DNA of 64,000 nucleotides from Palsa-1400 sp036501625 (GTDB lineage Bacteria; Verrucomicrobiota; Verrucomicrobiia; Limisphaerales; Palsa-1400): NCBI GenBank assembly GCA_036501625.1, contig DASXZY010000024.1:1-64000 (forward strand), written 5' to 3'. Shown here one piece after another: positions 18,000 to 28,100 of the stretch (positions are counted from its first letter, which is position 1; each line of letters opens with the position of its first letter). A program made the translations under genes and the position numbers. The notes below the pieces were generated by a model. That model was not told the DNA's origin. It saw only the letters and a list, made by a program, of their open reading frames with translations, and searched no databases.

Positions 18000-18579
18000 A
18001 CGCGCTGCCGCCAAGGTAAAATCGCAACGGCAAACCCGCCGCTTTCGTGATGCCGATCCGGGTCGAGACGGCCATCGGCCCGCGCTGGCGCCGGAACCGC
18101 GCGGCGCTGGGATTGCGGGCGATGAAAAGCGGCGAGGAAGCATCGCATAAATCGGCGCCGTCAAGCGTGCGGTCAATGGCCAGGGCCGAACAAAGTTTGC
18201 CCGGCCCGTTCGTCAATGCAATTGGCGACGGGGCCTGCCGGTTTTGGCACATCGCATCCAGGCCCACTTCGGCTTCCACAGCGCGGATCAATACGGCCTC
18301 AGCACGGCCGGCGGGCAGGCAAACGGCGTTGACGCAAAAGTGAAATCCGTAGATGAAATAAACATACGCATGGCCGGGCGGGCCAAACATGACGCGATTG
18401 CGCGCCGTCTCTCCGCCGAAGCTGTGCGCGGCCGCGTCGCCCGCGATGTAGGCCTCCACTTCAACAATAGGGCCGCCGCACGGGCCGGAAGGCAAATTGC
18501 GAATGAGCCAATGACCGAGCAGGCGCGGCGCGACCACCGCGGCCGATGGCCGGAAAAAGGAGCGCGGCAATGGAGTCAT
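17956..18579 (-). CDS. 3-methyladenine DNA glycosylase (AAG/MPG family)
   Basis: The 207-residue protein matches the alkyladenine glycosylase family (PF02245 type), which excises alkylated purines. Visible signatures are VEVEAYIAGDAAAHSFGG (with the catalytic Glu of EVEAY), NRVMFGPPGHAYVYFIYGFH with the Tyr-rich wall, and LTNGPGKLCSAL. The ATG at 18579 is preferred to a TTG at 18600 because the family usually begins shortly before RSFF. The gene is divergent from gnd, with 68 bases between the starts, and convergent with the hydrolase. Confidence 0.93.
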   Translation of the reverse strand: MTPLPRSFFRPSAAVVAPRLLGHWLIRNLPSGPCGGPIVEVEAYIAGDAAAHSFGGETARNRVMFGPPGHAYVYFIYGFHFCVNAVCLPAGRAEAVLIRAVEAEVGLDAMCQNRQAPSPIALTNGPGKLCSALAIDRTLDGADLCDASSPLFIARNPSAARFRRQRGPMAVSTRIGITKAAGLPLRFYLGGSAFISRGRPVAAPSSG

Positions 18580-18593
18580 GCCAAATTCATCTG

Positions 18594-18621
18594 TTGCCAA
18601 AGACGACTCGTCTTGTATAGT
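18594..18621 (+). promoter_or_regulatory. Sigma-70-type promoter for gnd
   Basis: TTGCCA at 18594-18599 and TATAGT at 18616-18621 are separated by 16 bases. Transcription would start near 18628, about 20 bases before the gnd ATG. It lies in the short divergent gap between the glycosylase and gnd genes. Confidence 0.45.
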
Positions 18622-18647
18622 GAATCCCGACTGGAACGCAAGAATCT

Positions 18648-20102
18648 ATGGAACCTCAAGCTGATATCGGACTGATTGGGCTGGCTGTGATGGGCCAAAA
18701 TCTTATTCTCAACATGAACGACCGCGGTTTTACCGTGGCGGTGTTCAATCGCACCGTGGCCAAGGTGGATGAGTTCCTCGGCCGGGAAGCCAAAGGCACG
18801 AAGGTCATTGGCGCGCATTCCATGACGGAATTGGCCGCGATGCTTAAACGGCCGCGCCGGGTCATGTTCATGGTCAAGGCCGGCCAGGCCGTCGATGCGT
18901 TGATTGAGGAAATCCTGCCATATTTGGAGAAGGGCGATATTATCATTGACGGCGGCAATTCAAATTTCGAGGACACCAACCGCCGTGTCAAATACTTGGA
19001 GGGCAAGGGGCTGCTGTTCGTCGGTTCCGGCGTTTCGGGCGGCGAGGAAGGCGCGCGCCACGGGCCATCGCTCATGCCGGGCGGTTCCAAGGAGGCTTGG
19101 CCGCATATCAAAGATATTTTCCAGGCCATCGCGGCCAAAGTGGACGACGGCACGCCCTGCTGCGATTGGGTGGGCGAAGGCGGGGCCGGCCATTACGTCA
19201 AGATGGTGCATAACGGCATCGAGTACGGCGACATGGAATTGATCTGCGAAGCCTACCAATTGATGAAGGATGGCCTGGGCATGACGCCGGCGGAAATGCA
19301 GCAGGAATTCGTAAATTGGAATAAGACGGAGCTGGATTCCTACCTCATTGAAATCACTTCGCACGTGCTGGCTTACAAGGACACCGACGGCCAGGCGCTG
19401 GTGGATAAAATTCTTGACGCCGCCGGCCAAAAGGGCACCGGCAAGTGGACCGTCATCAATTCAACGGAGCTGGCCATGCCAGTGACGCTCATCGCGGAGG
19501 CGGTTTATTGCCGCTGCGTCTCGGCATTGAAGGAGGAGCGCGTGGCTGCCGCGAAAAAATTGAAAGGGCCGCGGCCCAAAATTTCCGGCGACCGCGCGGC
19601 AATCGTCGAGGGTATTCGCCAGGCGCTTTACGCTTCCAAGATCATTTCCTACGCGCAAGGCTATATGCTGATGCGGGCAGCGGCGGCCCAATATGGATGG
19701 AACCTGAATTACGGCGGCGTCGCCCTGATGTGGCGCGGCGGGTGCATTATCCGCAGCCGTTTCCTGGGCAAAATCAAGGAGGCCTACGATAAAAGCCCGA
19801 AGCTGACCAATTTGTTGCTGGATAATTTCTTCCGCGGCGAAATCAAGAAATGCCAGCGCGGCTGGCGTTCGACGGTCGCGACCGCCGCGCGCAAGGGCAT
19901 TCCGGCGCCGGCGTTTTCCACGGCCTTGAACTTTTATGACAGCTACCGTTGCGCGCGTTTGCCGGCTAATTTGCTGCAGGCGCAGCGGGATTATTTCGGG
20001 GCCCACACTTACGAACGCATCGACCAGCCGCGCGGCACGTTTTTCCACACGAATTGGACCGGGCATGGAGGAGTTACGGCTTCCACCAGTTATACGGTGT
20101 AA
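18648..20102 (+). CDS. gnd: 6-phosphogluconate dehydrogenase, decarboxylating
   Basis: This is a full-length 484-residue enzyme of the oxidative pentose phosphate pathway. It converts 6-phosphogluconate to ribulose 5-phosphate and CO2 with NADP. The Rossmann motif is GLIGLAVMGQNLILN. The substrate-binding block is GSGVSGGEEGARHGPSLMPG and the catalytic region is GAGHYVKMVHNGIEYGDM. The C-terminal SYRCARLPANLLQAQRDYFG and HTNWTG blocks are intact. It appears monocistronic. Confidence 0.98.
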   Translation: MEPQADIGLIGLAVMGQNLILNMNDRGFTVAVFNRTVAKVDEFLGREAKGTKVIGAHSMTELAAMLKRPRRVMFMVKAGQAVDALIEEILPYLEKGDIIIDGGNSNFEDTNRRVKYLEGKGLLFVGSGVSGGEEGARHGPSLMPGGSKEAWPHIKDIFQAIAAKVDDGTPCCDWVGEGGAGHYVKMVHNGIEYGDMELICEAYQLMKDGLGMTPAEMQQEFVNWNKTELDSYLIEITSHVLAYKDTDGQALVDKILDAAGQKGTGKWTVINSTELAMPVTLIAEAVYCRCVSALKEERVAAAKKLKGPRPKISGDRAAIVEGIRQALYASKIISYAQGYMLMRAAAAQYGWNLNYGGVALMWRGGCIIRSRFLGKIKEAYDKSPKLTNLLLDNFFRGEIKKCQRGWRSTVATAARKGIPAPAFSTALNFYDSYRCARLPANLLQAQRDYFGAHTYERIDQPRGTFFHTNWTGHGGVTASTSYTV

Positions 20103-20187
20103 CGAGCAGGGCGTGGACAAACGGGCAGTTTTTTGCGGATGGCTGGTCTTGTTGGCAAGTTCAGGCCAGCCGCGCGGGACTGGAGTT

Positions 20188-20310
20188 TCAAAACGGGGGT
20201 TGCACCGCGCCCCAAAACCACACGGCAACGCCCAAGATGAACCAGAAGCCAATCCAGCGAAACGCCGTGCGCCACCTTCGCTTTTTCGCCTGCTCTAATT
20301 GGCTAATCAT
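20188..20310 (-). CDS. 40-residue single-helix membrane protein
   Basis: A short open frame starts at the ATG at 20308-20310 and stops with TGA at 20188-20190. The product has a charged N-terminus (EQAKKRRWR) and one strongly hydrophobic, Trp-rich helix (IGFWFILGVAVWFW), then QPPF. The positive-inside pattern predicts a cytoplasmic N-terminus. It starts 18 bases after the stop of the secreted protein gene on the same strand, so it could be co-transcribed. No known family. Its membrane-like composition and position support reality, but no clear Shine-Dalgarno is seen. Confidence 0.5.
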   Translation of the reverse strand: MISQLEQAKKRRWRTAFRWIGFWFILGVAVWFWGAVQPPF

Positions 20311-20328
20311 GCCAGCCAGCTAAAAGCG

Positions 20329-21225
20329 CTATTCGCTCTTGGCCGTTGCCGTCGTGCTGGCCGATTCGGCTGGCGGCGGGATGTCGCTCGCCAACAGGAC
20401 ACGGTGGCCGCCTCCAACGTAAATTTGCCCGTCGTCACCCGAGCGCAAGGTTGGGCGCGACTCGGCGTACTCGTGGGATTGGCGCGCGAGCATGTTGCCA
20501 TTCACGTCAAGAACCAGGTAGGTGAAGATGCGGGCGTCAGTTTGAACCAGGACATGCAGCCGGTTGGAGCCGTCGATCTGCGCTTGAGGGCGGCCGAAAT
20601 CCACGATGCGCGCGAGCGGGAAAACGCGCAGAGTCTGCCCGCCGTCGTCTGTCAATCGAAAATACAGCTTGACCTCGTCCAGATAAGAAACCTTCAACAA
20701 TGTGTAATGCCGCACGTCCGGGGCCTGGTTGGTCACGCCGGACGGCAGCCGCACGCCCACGGCGACATTGGCAAAATCTGGCAGCGGCACGCCGGTGGAA
20801 ATCATAAACGTGACCGGTTTGCAGGGAATGGCCTGCTTCCATTGAGGCACGGTGATGCTGGCGCCCATGCTGTAAAGGCCCTGGTGGCGGAAGCCAAAAT
20901 AAGGCGTGGGGTTGAATTCCAAGGTGATGGATTGGCCGGAAAGGAGCGTAAACGGATGTTTGACAGGCATCTCTCCCAACCGGGGCACGATGGTCTCATG
21001 CTCGCCCGCGATGGCGAAAGTGATCCATTGATCGCTGTCTCCCAGGGAAAGCCGCTGGCCGGAGCGATTGACGATCCGCAATTTCACGTGCAAATCCTCA
21101 TCGGGCAGAAATTGGTCCTGGTCGAGCCGCAACTCCGCGGTAATCCCGGCGTGTTGCGCGCGCGCGACATGGACGGCAGCGCCCAAAAGAACCAGCAGAA
21201 TGGCAATTTTCCTCATGCCCCGCAT
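20329..21225 (-). CDS. Secreted hypothetical protein
   Basis: The 298-residue protein has a classical signal peptide (MRGMRKIAILLVLLGAAVHV, cleavage near ARAQ). The mature part begins with a beta-sandwich resembling protease-inhibitor or DUF-type Ig folds (LRLDQDQFLPDEDLHVKLRI, then RSGQRLSLGDSDQWITF). The C-terminal part contains RLHVLVQTDARIFTYLVLD and ends with a Ser/Ala/Thr tail. No catalytic residues can be named. A frame extending upstream to 21405 has no protein character and runs across the TIR-like pseudogene. The start is the ATG at 21225; 21216 is an alternative. Confidence 0.75.
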   Translation of the reverse strand: MRGMRKIAILLVLLGAAVHVARAQHAGITAELRLDQDQFLPDEDLHVKLRIVNRSGQRLSLGDSDQWITFAIAGEHETIVPRLGEMPVKHPFTLLSGQSITLEFNPTPYFGFRHQGLYSMGASITVPQWKQAIPCKPVTFMISTGVPLPDFANVAVGVRLPSGVTNQAPDVRHYTLLKVSYLDEVKLYFRLTDDGGQTLRVFPLARIVDFGRPQAQIDGSNRLHVLVQTDARIFTYLVLDVNGNMLARQSHEYAESRPTLRSGDDGQIYVGGGHRVLLASDIPPPAESASTTATAKSE

Positions 21226-21283
21226 TGTAAGCCGCACCCGGCCGTTTTCAAGCGCGAAACGCTCAAAACGAGGCCATTGACCC

Positions 21284-21596
21284 GTGGGGCTGCACGCTTC
21301 GCGTGTTGACGAAAACGTCGGCTCTGGAATTGTCATTCGCGAAATCTCCGAGTTAATCGAGCGCGCCGAGTTCATCATATGCGACCTCACGCTTGAACGC
21401 CCCAATGTTTATTACGAACTCGGCGACGCTCATGGTGCAGGCAATGAGGGGGGACATTTTACTCATTGCCAAAGAAGGCGCTGCATTGCATTTCGACATC
21501 GCACCGCTTCGCGTTCAACCTTGCCAATCGACCGAGAATTTGCGCTCCATAGTTTCTTCGAGCCTCAAAGAGATGATGAGATTGACCAGACGATGA
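21284..21596 (+). pseudogene. Remnant of a TIR-like / nucleoside-deoxyribosyltransferase-like protein, frameshifted and N-truncated
   Basis: The first part reads IREISELIERAEFIICDLTL then ERPNVYYELGDAHGAGNE, a hallmark of TIR-like nucleotide-binding domains. At 21448-21453 a run of six G throws the frame off. With one G fewer, the frame continues into DILLIAKEGAALHFDIAPLR and on to a TGA at 21594-21596. An in-frame stop (21278-21280) lies directly before the homologous part, so the N-terminal half is also missing. It is either a decayed gene or, for the G-run alone, a sequencing error. Such domains often occur in antiphage or stress proteins, but nothing around it confirms this. Confidence 0.7.
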
Positions 21597-21658
21597 ACGG
21601 GACGTTTTATCGTGATCAATTAATTGGGATCAGGAACGCGCTGGCGTGCATCTCTGAC

Positions 21659-22144
21659 TCAATGCGGTTCGGCGTTGAGGGCGGTGCGGACGGCTTCGTT
21701 TAGACTGGCGGAGAAGCGGCGGACGGTTCTTTGGATGGTTCCGACGGAGGTGTAGGTGAAACGGCCGGCGGGGTAGCCTTCCAAAACCACGTAATCGAAG
21801 GGCTTGGGCTTGGTTTTTGGCTTTTTGGGGAGGTCTGTCAAATAGACGAGGCCGACGCAGACGCAATCTGGCTCGTTTTTTTCGACCAGATTGGGCGCGC
21901 GCTCGGCGGCGACCGTTCCGGGCAGCAGCCAGGATGCGTCGAGCGGATGCCGCATTAAGTTGGTGTAGCCGCTGTCCACGACAAGACCCTCCGGCAGCAC
22001 TTTGAGAATCTTGCCGCAGATGATGCGGCGGCCCTGGATGCAATTGGTGCGCACCGTTTCCACGTGGCGGGCAAAATCATCCTGCGCCTGGACGGAAATC
22101 GCGGCCAGCAAGGCGCACAAGAGCGCGGTTCGAAGGGCGCTCAT
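21659..22144 (-). CDS. Small secreted hypothetical protein, last gene of the GH2/LamG operon
   Basis: The 161-residue protein has a signal peptide (MSALRTALLCALLAAISVQA). The mature protein has a CIQGRRIICGKILKVLPEG strand pattern, a Lys/Pro-rich PKKPKTKPKP stretch and several Cys (IICG, CVCV). Its ATG overlaps the stop of the 2422-residue gene by 4 bases (ATGA), so it is translationally coupled. I know no family. The context suggests an accessory factor for the large surface protein. Confidence 0.8.
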   Translation of the reverse strand: MSALRTALLCALLAAISVQAQDDFARHVETVRTNCIQGRRIICGKILKVLPEGLVVDSGYTNLMRHPLDASWLLPGTVAAERAPNLVEKNEPDCVCVGLVYLTDLPKKPKTKPKPFDYVVLEGYPAGRFTYTSVGTIQRTVRRFSASLNEAVRTALNAEPH

Positions 22145-25100
22145 GGCACTTGCAGGACGCGGTAGAAGCGGGCCGGGCCGGGGCCGTTCGTGTCCGTCAA
22201 GATGAATGGCGAGCTTGCCGGCGTGTTGGTGCTGACCGAGGCCCATTGCGCCAGATTCGTGCTGGCTTGCAGCACGTAATTGGAGCCGGGCGGGCCGGCG
22301 AAGGACATTTGGAACACGCCGTTGGTGAATCCGCCGGAGGGCAGGAAGAAAATCCCCGGCAGGACCGTGAATCGGCCCGAGGCGGCGACGCTGTTCGTGT
22401 AGCCCGCCGTCCAGGCGTTGATGTTGACAGTCGCGCTGTTGGTCAAATGGATCGGCCCGGTGTAAAACGCGGAATTGGTCGTGGGCAGCGAACCGTCCAG
22501 CGTGTAATAGAGCGCGCTGTTGGCCACGGTGTCCTGCGCCACAACGTTGACAAATCCGGTGAAGGTCCCGCCGACGGGCGCCAGCGAGGGCGGCGGCAGG
22601 GCGGGCGTGCCGCCGAGGCTGTTGATCCACGCGGCCATGACGGCGACGGCATTTGTGTCAATCAGATTTCTCGCCAGCGTTGGCATTTTGATGGCCGGGT
22701 CCACCGTGTTCATGCGGTCATAGAGGACCGAGCGCCAGACATCCGACGGCGCCACCACTTTGGCATGGTCGCAGCCGAGAGAGAAAGCGGCTGTAGTATT
22801 GACTATGTTCTGATTGGCCAGGGGCGTATCGTAGCGGGCATCGAAGGTGATGCCCGTGCCGCCCGGCTGGTGGCATTGGGCGCAATTGGCGTCCAAATAC
22901 GAACGCGCTCGTTGCACGAGCGGCGCGCTGGCATTGGTGACGCTGGCCAATTGCTCGAAGCCGGCGATGGCCGCTTCGTCGAAGGACGGATTAAAGAGGC
23001 CCAGTCGATTCAGCGTGCGAAGCTGGTTGTCGGCCACGCCGGTGGCAGGATAGAAGTTGGTCCCGTTAAGCTGGCGCGAGTTGACGCCCAATACGTAACC
23101 GGTGACACGAGTGTGGCATGTCAAACAATCGGCGGGACTTGGATAATACCAGTTTTGCGTGACGACGCCGGTGGCATTGGTGACGAGAATCGGCTCGGCC
23201 AGGCTGCCGGTGAGAAGGTCGGCGTCGCTGTTGTCGGGACGCCATTTGTAAGTCACGCCATAGACCATGCCATTGGTATCGCGCACGAGAAGGCGGGTTT
23301 CCAGGCGGCGCGGAGGCACGCTCGCGTTGGTTTCATTGACAACCAAGTCGAAATTCTTGACAAAAACGGTGCCAGACGGAAACGACCATTGACCCGTCGA
23401 AGCAAAGCCAATCTGGGCGGAAGGCAGGACAGGCGCGCCGGAATAAGGCAGGGCCAGGTAACGGCTCTTTTGGGCGCCATCGGACCATAACGGCGTGTTG
23501 GGCGCGTAAGGAATCAACCCGCTCGACGGAATGCGGTTGGAGGTATCGAGATACGCGCCGGTTTGCGAGAGCAGCGCGGGGATGGCGCCGAGGGATGAAC
23601 CGGGCATGCCGCCGTTCAAAAACGGCCCCGGCGGAGCATTGGCGGTGAGGCCGTAGGGAAGGCCGCTCGCGGGGTTGACCGTGATGACAACGGGAGCGGA
23701 AACGCCAGTCAGGCCGCTGCCGTCGGTGGCACTTGCGGTGAGCGTGTAACTGCCGGCGGGCCAGCCGGTGGCGGTCAGAGCGTAAGGGGCATTGCTAAGG
23801 GTCGCGAGCAATGTGCCATTGGTATAGAAGCTCACGTAACTGATAGGATTGAAAATGGCGTCCGCGTCGGCGCTTAGCGAGACGGATGCGGCTGCGGTGT
23901 AAGTCGCGCCGCCGAGGGCTGTCAACACAACGCTGGGCGGCGGATTGGTGGCGGGGTAAAGCTGGGTTTGCGGTATAATGGCGTTAGGGGTGGATGGGCT
24001 GCTCCAATAAAGCTGGGCCGCGGCGCCGCCGGATTTATTGTAGAAGTCCATTTCGATGTTGCAGCGCTGCTGGGCGTTGAGCGCGATGCTGTTGCTCCAT
24101 CCAGCGAGGGATTGATTGACCCACTTGTCGATGAGCAATTGGCCGTTCACATACAGGCGCACGCCGCTGTCGGTGAAAGTCGAGAACGTGTAACGTTCGC
24201 TGTATTCCGGCTGAATCGAGCCAATCCAGCGGACGGCGAAATTTGTCAAGCCGATCGACGGAGCGGGCGGAGTTGCCGTCCAATTAAAATTCACGACGGC
24301 ATCGGTGCGGACGAGCGCAGGAGTGAGCGAAAAGGACGAATTCGTGAAAGCGATGCTGGTGACGTTCGACCAATAGGAGCCTTGCAATCCCGCGCCCGTG
24401 CCGACGGCTGAGCTATCGACAAACCCGGCGCTGGCGGCGCCGCTGCTGACCGCGCCCGGCTGGGCCGCGATGGCTTGCACGCTGGCGCTGGTTGTCAAGA
24501 TGAACGGACCGGAATAGACGAGTGAGTTGGTGTTCGGCGTGGTTCCATCAAGCGTGTAGTAGATCGTGGAATTGGGCGTGGCGTCCGAAAGCGTGACCGT
24601 CACGGAATTAGTAAACAAACCGCCGGACGGCGAAATGATGGGCGTGGCGAGGAAGAGGCTGTTGCCATAGATCGAGACGGAGTATTGCGAGGGCACGATG
24701 ACCTTGCCGTTGATCACAATGGGCGTGGTCATTTTGATCGCTCCGCCGGCATTGTCGCGGGCCTGGTTCTGGGTGCTGTTGTAAAGTTCCTGGGCCAGAT
24801 TGGTGGCGTTGTAGGCGTGCAGAATCACCGCGCCGGCAGTGGTGGAACCATCCGACTGAAGAGTCCATGCGATGGCGTTGTTGGTGCCGTTGGCGGAAAT
24901 CACGGGCGTGCCGCCGAGCGCGCTGAAAGTCGTGCCCGCTCTTGAAGTCGGCATGGCTGTTATGACCGCGTTGCTGATGTAAAACGCCTTCATCACATCG
25001 CCGGAGCCTTGGTAGTAAATGTGGTAGTTGAAATAAGCGGGCGTGCTCCAGGCGCCGGTGATGGCTCCGGGAACTTCCTGCACGATCTGGCTGTCATTGC

Positions 25101-28100
25101 CGGCGTGAAAGCGGCCCATGTTATCGCGATCCACCAAATGAAGAATGCCTAGCTTGCCGGAGCCGACCATGAGATGCGGATGGGCCGCGCTGCCGACGGC
25201 ATCCGGGAGCAGAATCGTCCCGCCTGAGCCTAAGTCCAGGTCTTCCGAGGCCAAAGTGGCCTGATTGTAGGGAGCAAAATAATCCGCCACAGCCAAACCG
25301 TTGCTGGTGGATAGCTTGACGAAGCTATCGCCGTAGTCGCCGCCATTGGTATTGGCGCTGAAACTGCCGTTAGCGACCGCGAAGTAAAGATTATTGCTCG
25401 CATCCGCGCAAAGCCCGTTGCCGCCCATCCACAAAGCGCCCTCGCCGGCGTTGACGCCGAAGGTTGCCACCGCAGCATTGGGCGTGGTGTTGAACGCATA
25501 GCTGGCGGATTGCGCGAGGTTGGCGGCGTTGAAACCGAGGACCCAGCCGTGATACGGATCGGAATCGGCGTAACTGCCATAAGCGGCGAATAACATTCCG
25601 CCGGCCAGGGTCATGCCGGGGCGCTGGTTCTCATTGACAGGGTCGAAGCGGACAATGCCGTTGGCGTTCTGCACGCCCTTGCCAGGAACGGAGTTAGTCA
25701 CGGCGACCGGGCTGTAGGGTTGTTCCGTGCCATTGGTGATATTCAGGGCGTGGATGGATTGGTAATAATTCGTGCTGGTGTGGGTGGCGATGCGGGTATG
25801 GACATTGACGTAAAGCGTGCCGGACACGGGGTCGATAACAGGCGTGCCGGTAATTCCGACGACTGGAACAATGTCGCCGTAATAGGTTCCCTGGTAACGC
25901 GTGCCAAATTCGCCAGTATAGCTTCCAACAGAAGTTCCAAGATTGGTTTGCCATAGCAATCCGCTGTTCGTTCCCGCGTTGCTGTCGGCATCAAAGGCAT
26001 AGACGGTGTTGTTCTCCGACGCCACGAAAACAACGTTGCGCGTCCCCTGCCCAGGAATGGCCACGCCAGAGACATACAGCGGCTGCGCGGTAATATAACC
26101 GTCGGTTGAATAAGTAATCAAGCGGCCGAACGTCGAAACGTTCACATTGGCCGGAGTCAGGATAACTTCATTGGTGTTGGCGCCGTCGCGGGCATTGTCC
26201 ATGTGATAAGTCAAGACACTTAGTGCGGATGAGTTGGGCGGCAGAACTGTCAGCACGGCGGGCAAACTGTTCGACGCCCCAAGGGAATTGGATGCCACCA
26301 CGGTGTAACTTCCCGCTTCGCCTAATTGCAATGAGGCCAGCGTCAGCGTGCTGGCGGTGGCATTGGGAATGTTGACGCCGTTGCGCTGCCATTGCAATTG
26401 AATCGGCGCGGTGCCAATCACGGAAACGGTGAAGGTGGCGAATCCGCCGACGTAATTGGTGGAAAACGCGGGCGACGGCTGCGCGGCAAAAACCGGCAGG
26501 CTGGGCGGAAGAATGGTGATCGCGAGCGGCGGGCTGGCGTTCGTGGCGGAAGCGGTGTAAGCAATGTAATCATAGCTTCCGGAATTTGTGACGGCCGCGT
26601 CCGCCAGGACATACGCGGCCTGCGTGGCGCCCGGGATATTGGTTCCGTTAAGCTGCCACTGATATTGAAAAGCAGGCGCGCCGGCCACCACGGCGTTAAG
26701 CGTCAGGGCGGTGCCGGCGAAAACGGTGCTGGACGGTGAGGCAGTCGGAACCAACGCATAGGCGGAGAGCGTGGCGGACCAGGCGCCTGCCTGATACGCG
26801 GCGAGGTCCGAAGGCGTCAGGGCGAAATTGGCGATGAGCAGGTCTTCCATCCAGCCTTTGAAATTGACGTCGGCCGTCGTTTTGCCCACAACGAAGCCAG
26901 AATTTTGCACGTTGGGCAGAGCGCCGGGGACGCGTGACCCGACATTGACGCCGTCCACGTACATGATTTCGTTGGTGCCGTCCCAAGTCACGGCGAGGGC
27001 GTGCCAGTTGCCATCCATCGGATTGACAGCGAGGCCGTTGGCGATAAAATCGTTCGAGTACCAGTAATCGTCAACGCTGTTGGCCCCGTTCAGGCGAAAG
27101 TTGTTGCCCTCGCTGGTATTGTTGACACCCCAGCCAACGAAGCCGCCATTGTTCGGGCAGCCGGCATCGACTTTTTCCCAGACCGCAATCGTGCAAGAAT
27201 TCGCGCCCGTGGGAACGCCAAGGGGAAAGGCGCCCGAAAGCATGGTCATGGCGCTGTTTCCATTGAGATACAGCGATCCGCCAAACATTCCCGTGCTGCT
27301 GTAAACCGGCGCGCCGCTGCCGGTCGTGAGCGCGTTGCCTGAGCCGCTGCTGTCCAAGCCCAAATTGGCAGAATTGTTGAATTGCCAGTAAGCGACCGTG
27401 CCGTTGTTCGCACCGCCGCTGGGCACAGTCACGGTAATGCTCACGCTGCTCCGAGTCAGGCTGCCCAGCGTGGCGCTGATGGTGGCGCTTCCAGGGCCGA
27501 CGGCGGTCACGACGCCATTGCTATCGACTGTCAGGACGTTTGCATTGCCTGACGCCCAGGCAACGAGGCTTGGAAGCAGCGGCACGCTGGACAATTGCAG
27601 GAAATTCCCGGTCACGCTGGCCTGCTGCGGCTGGCCCGCCAGCATATTATTGGTGGCCACTATAACGGTGAGCGAAGTCGGCGTGGTATTGCTGATGACG
27701 AGATTGGGGCCGCCAGCTAATGTCAGCGCCTGATACAACGGCGTGACCGGGCCGTTCCAGATGCGCAATTCGTCCACGCTGCCATCGAAGACGGGGTCGG
27801 CATATTGGTCGCGGCCGAGCCAGTTGTCATAGGTGTTGCCCAGGCTGGCAGGGGTAATGGTGAGATTGCTATTGACAGACATCAGAGCGCCGTTGAGATA
27901 AAGTGCGGCCGTGTTATTGGAAACATCGTAAGTCAGGACAGCGTATTGTTCGGCGTTGAGAGGCATGGGGCCGTTGGGGTAAATCACGTCCTGCTCGGAA
28001 AGCAGTTTAAACGCGCCGCGATAATCATCAGCTCCACTAGTGGGAATGAGGCCGAGGTAATTGGTTTCGCCAGGCTCGCTTGGCCCGGAGGCGCTGCCGC

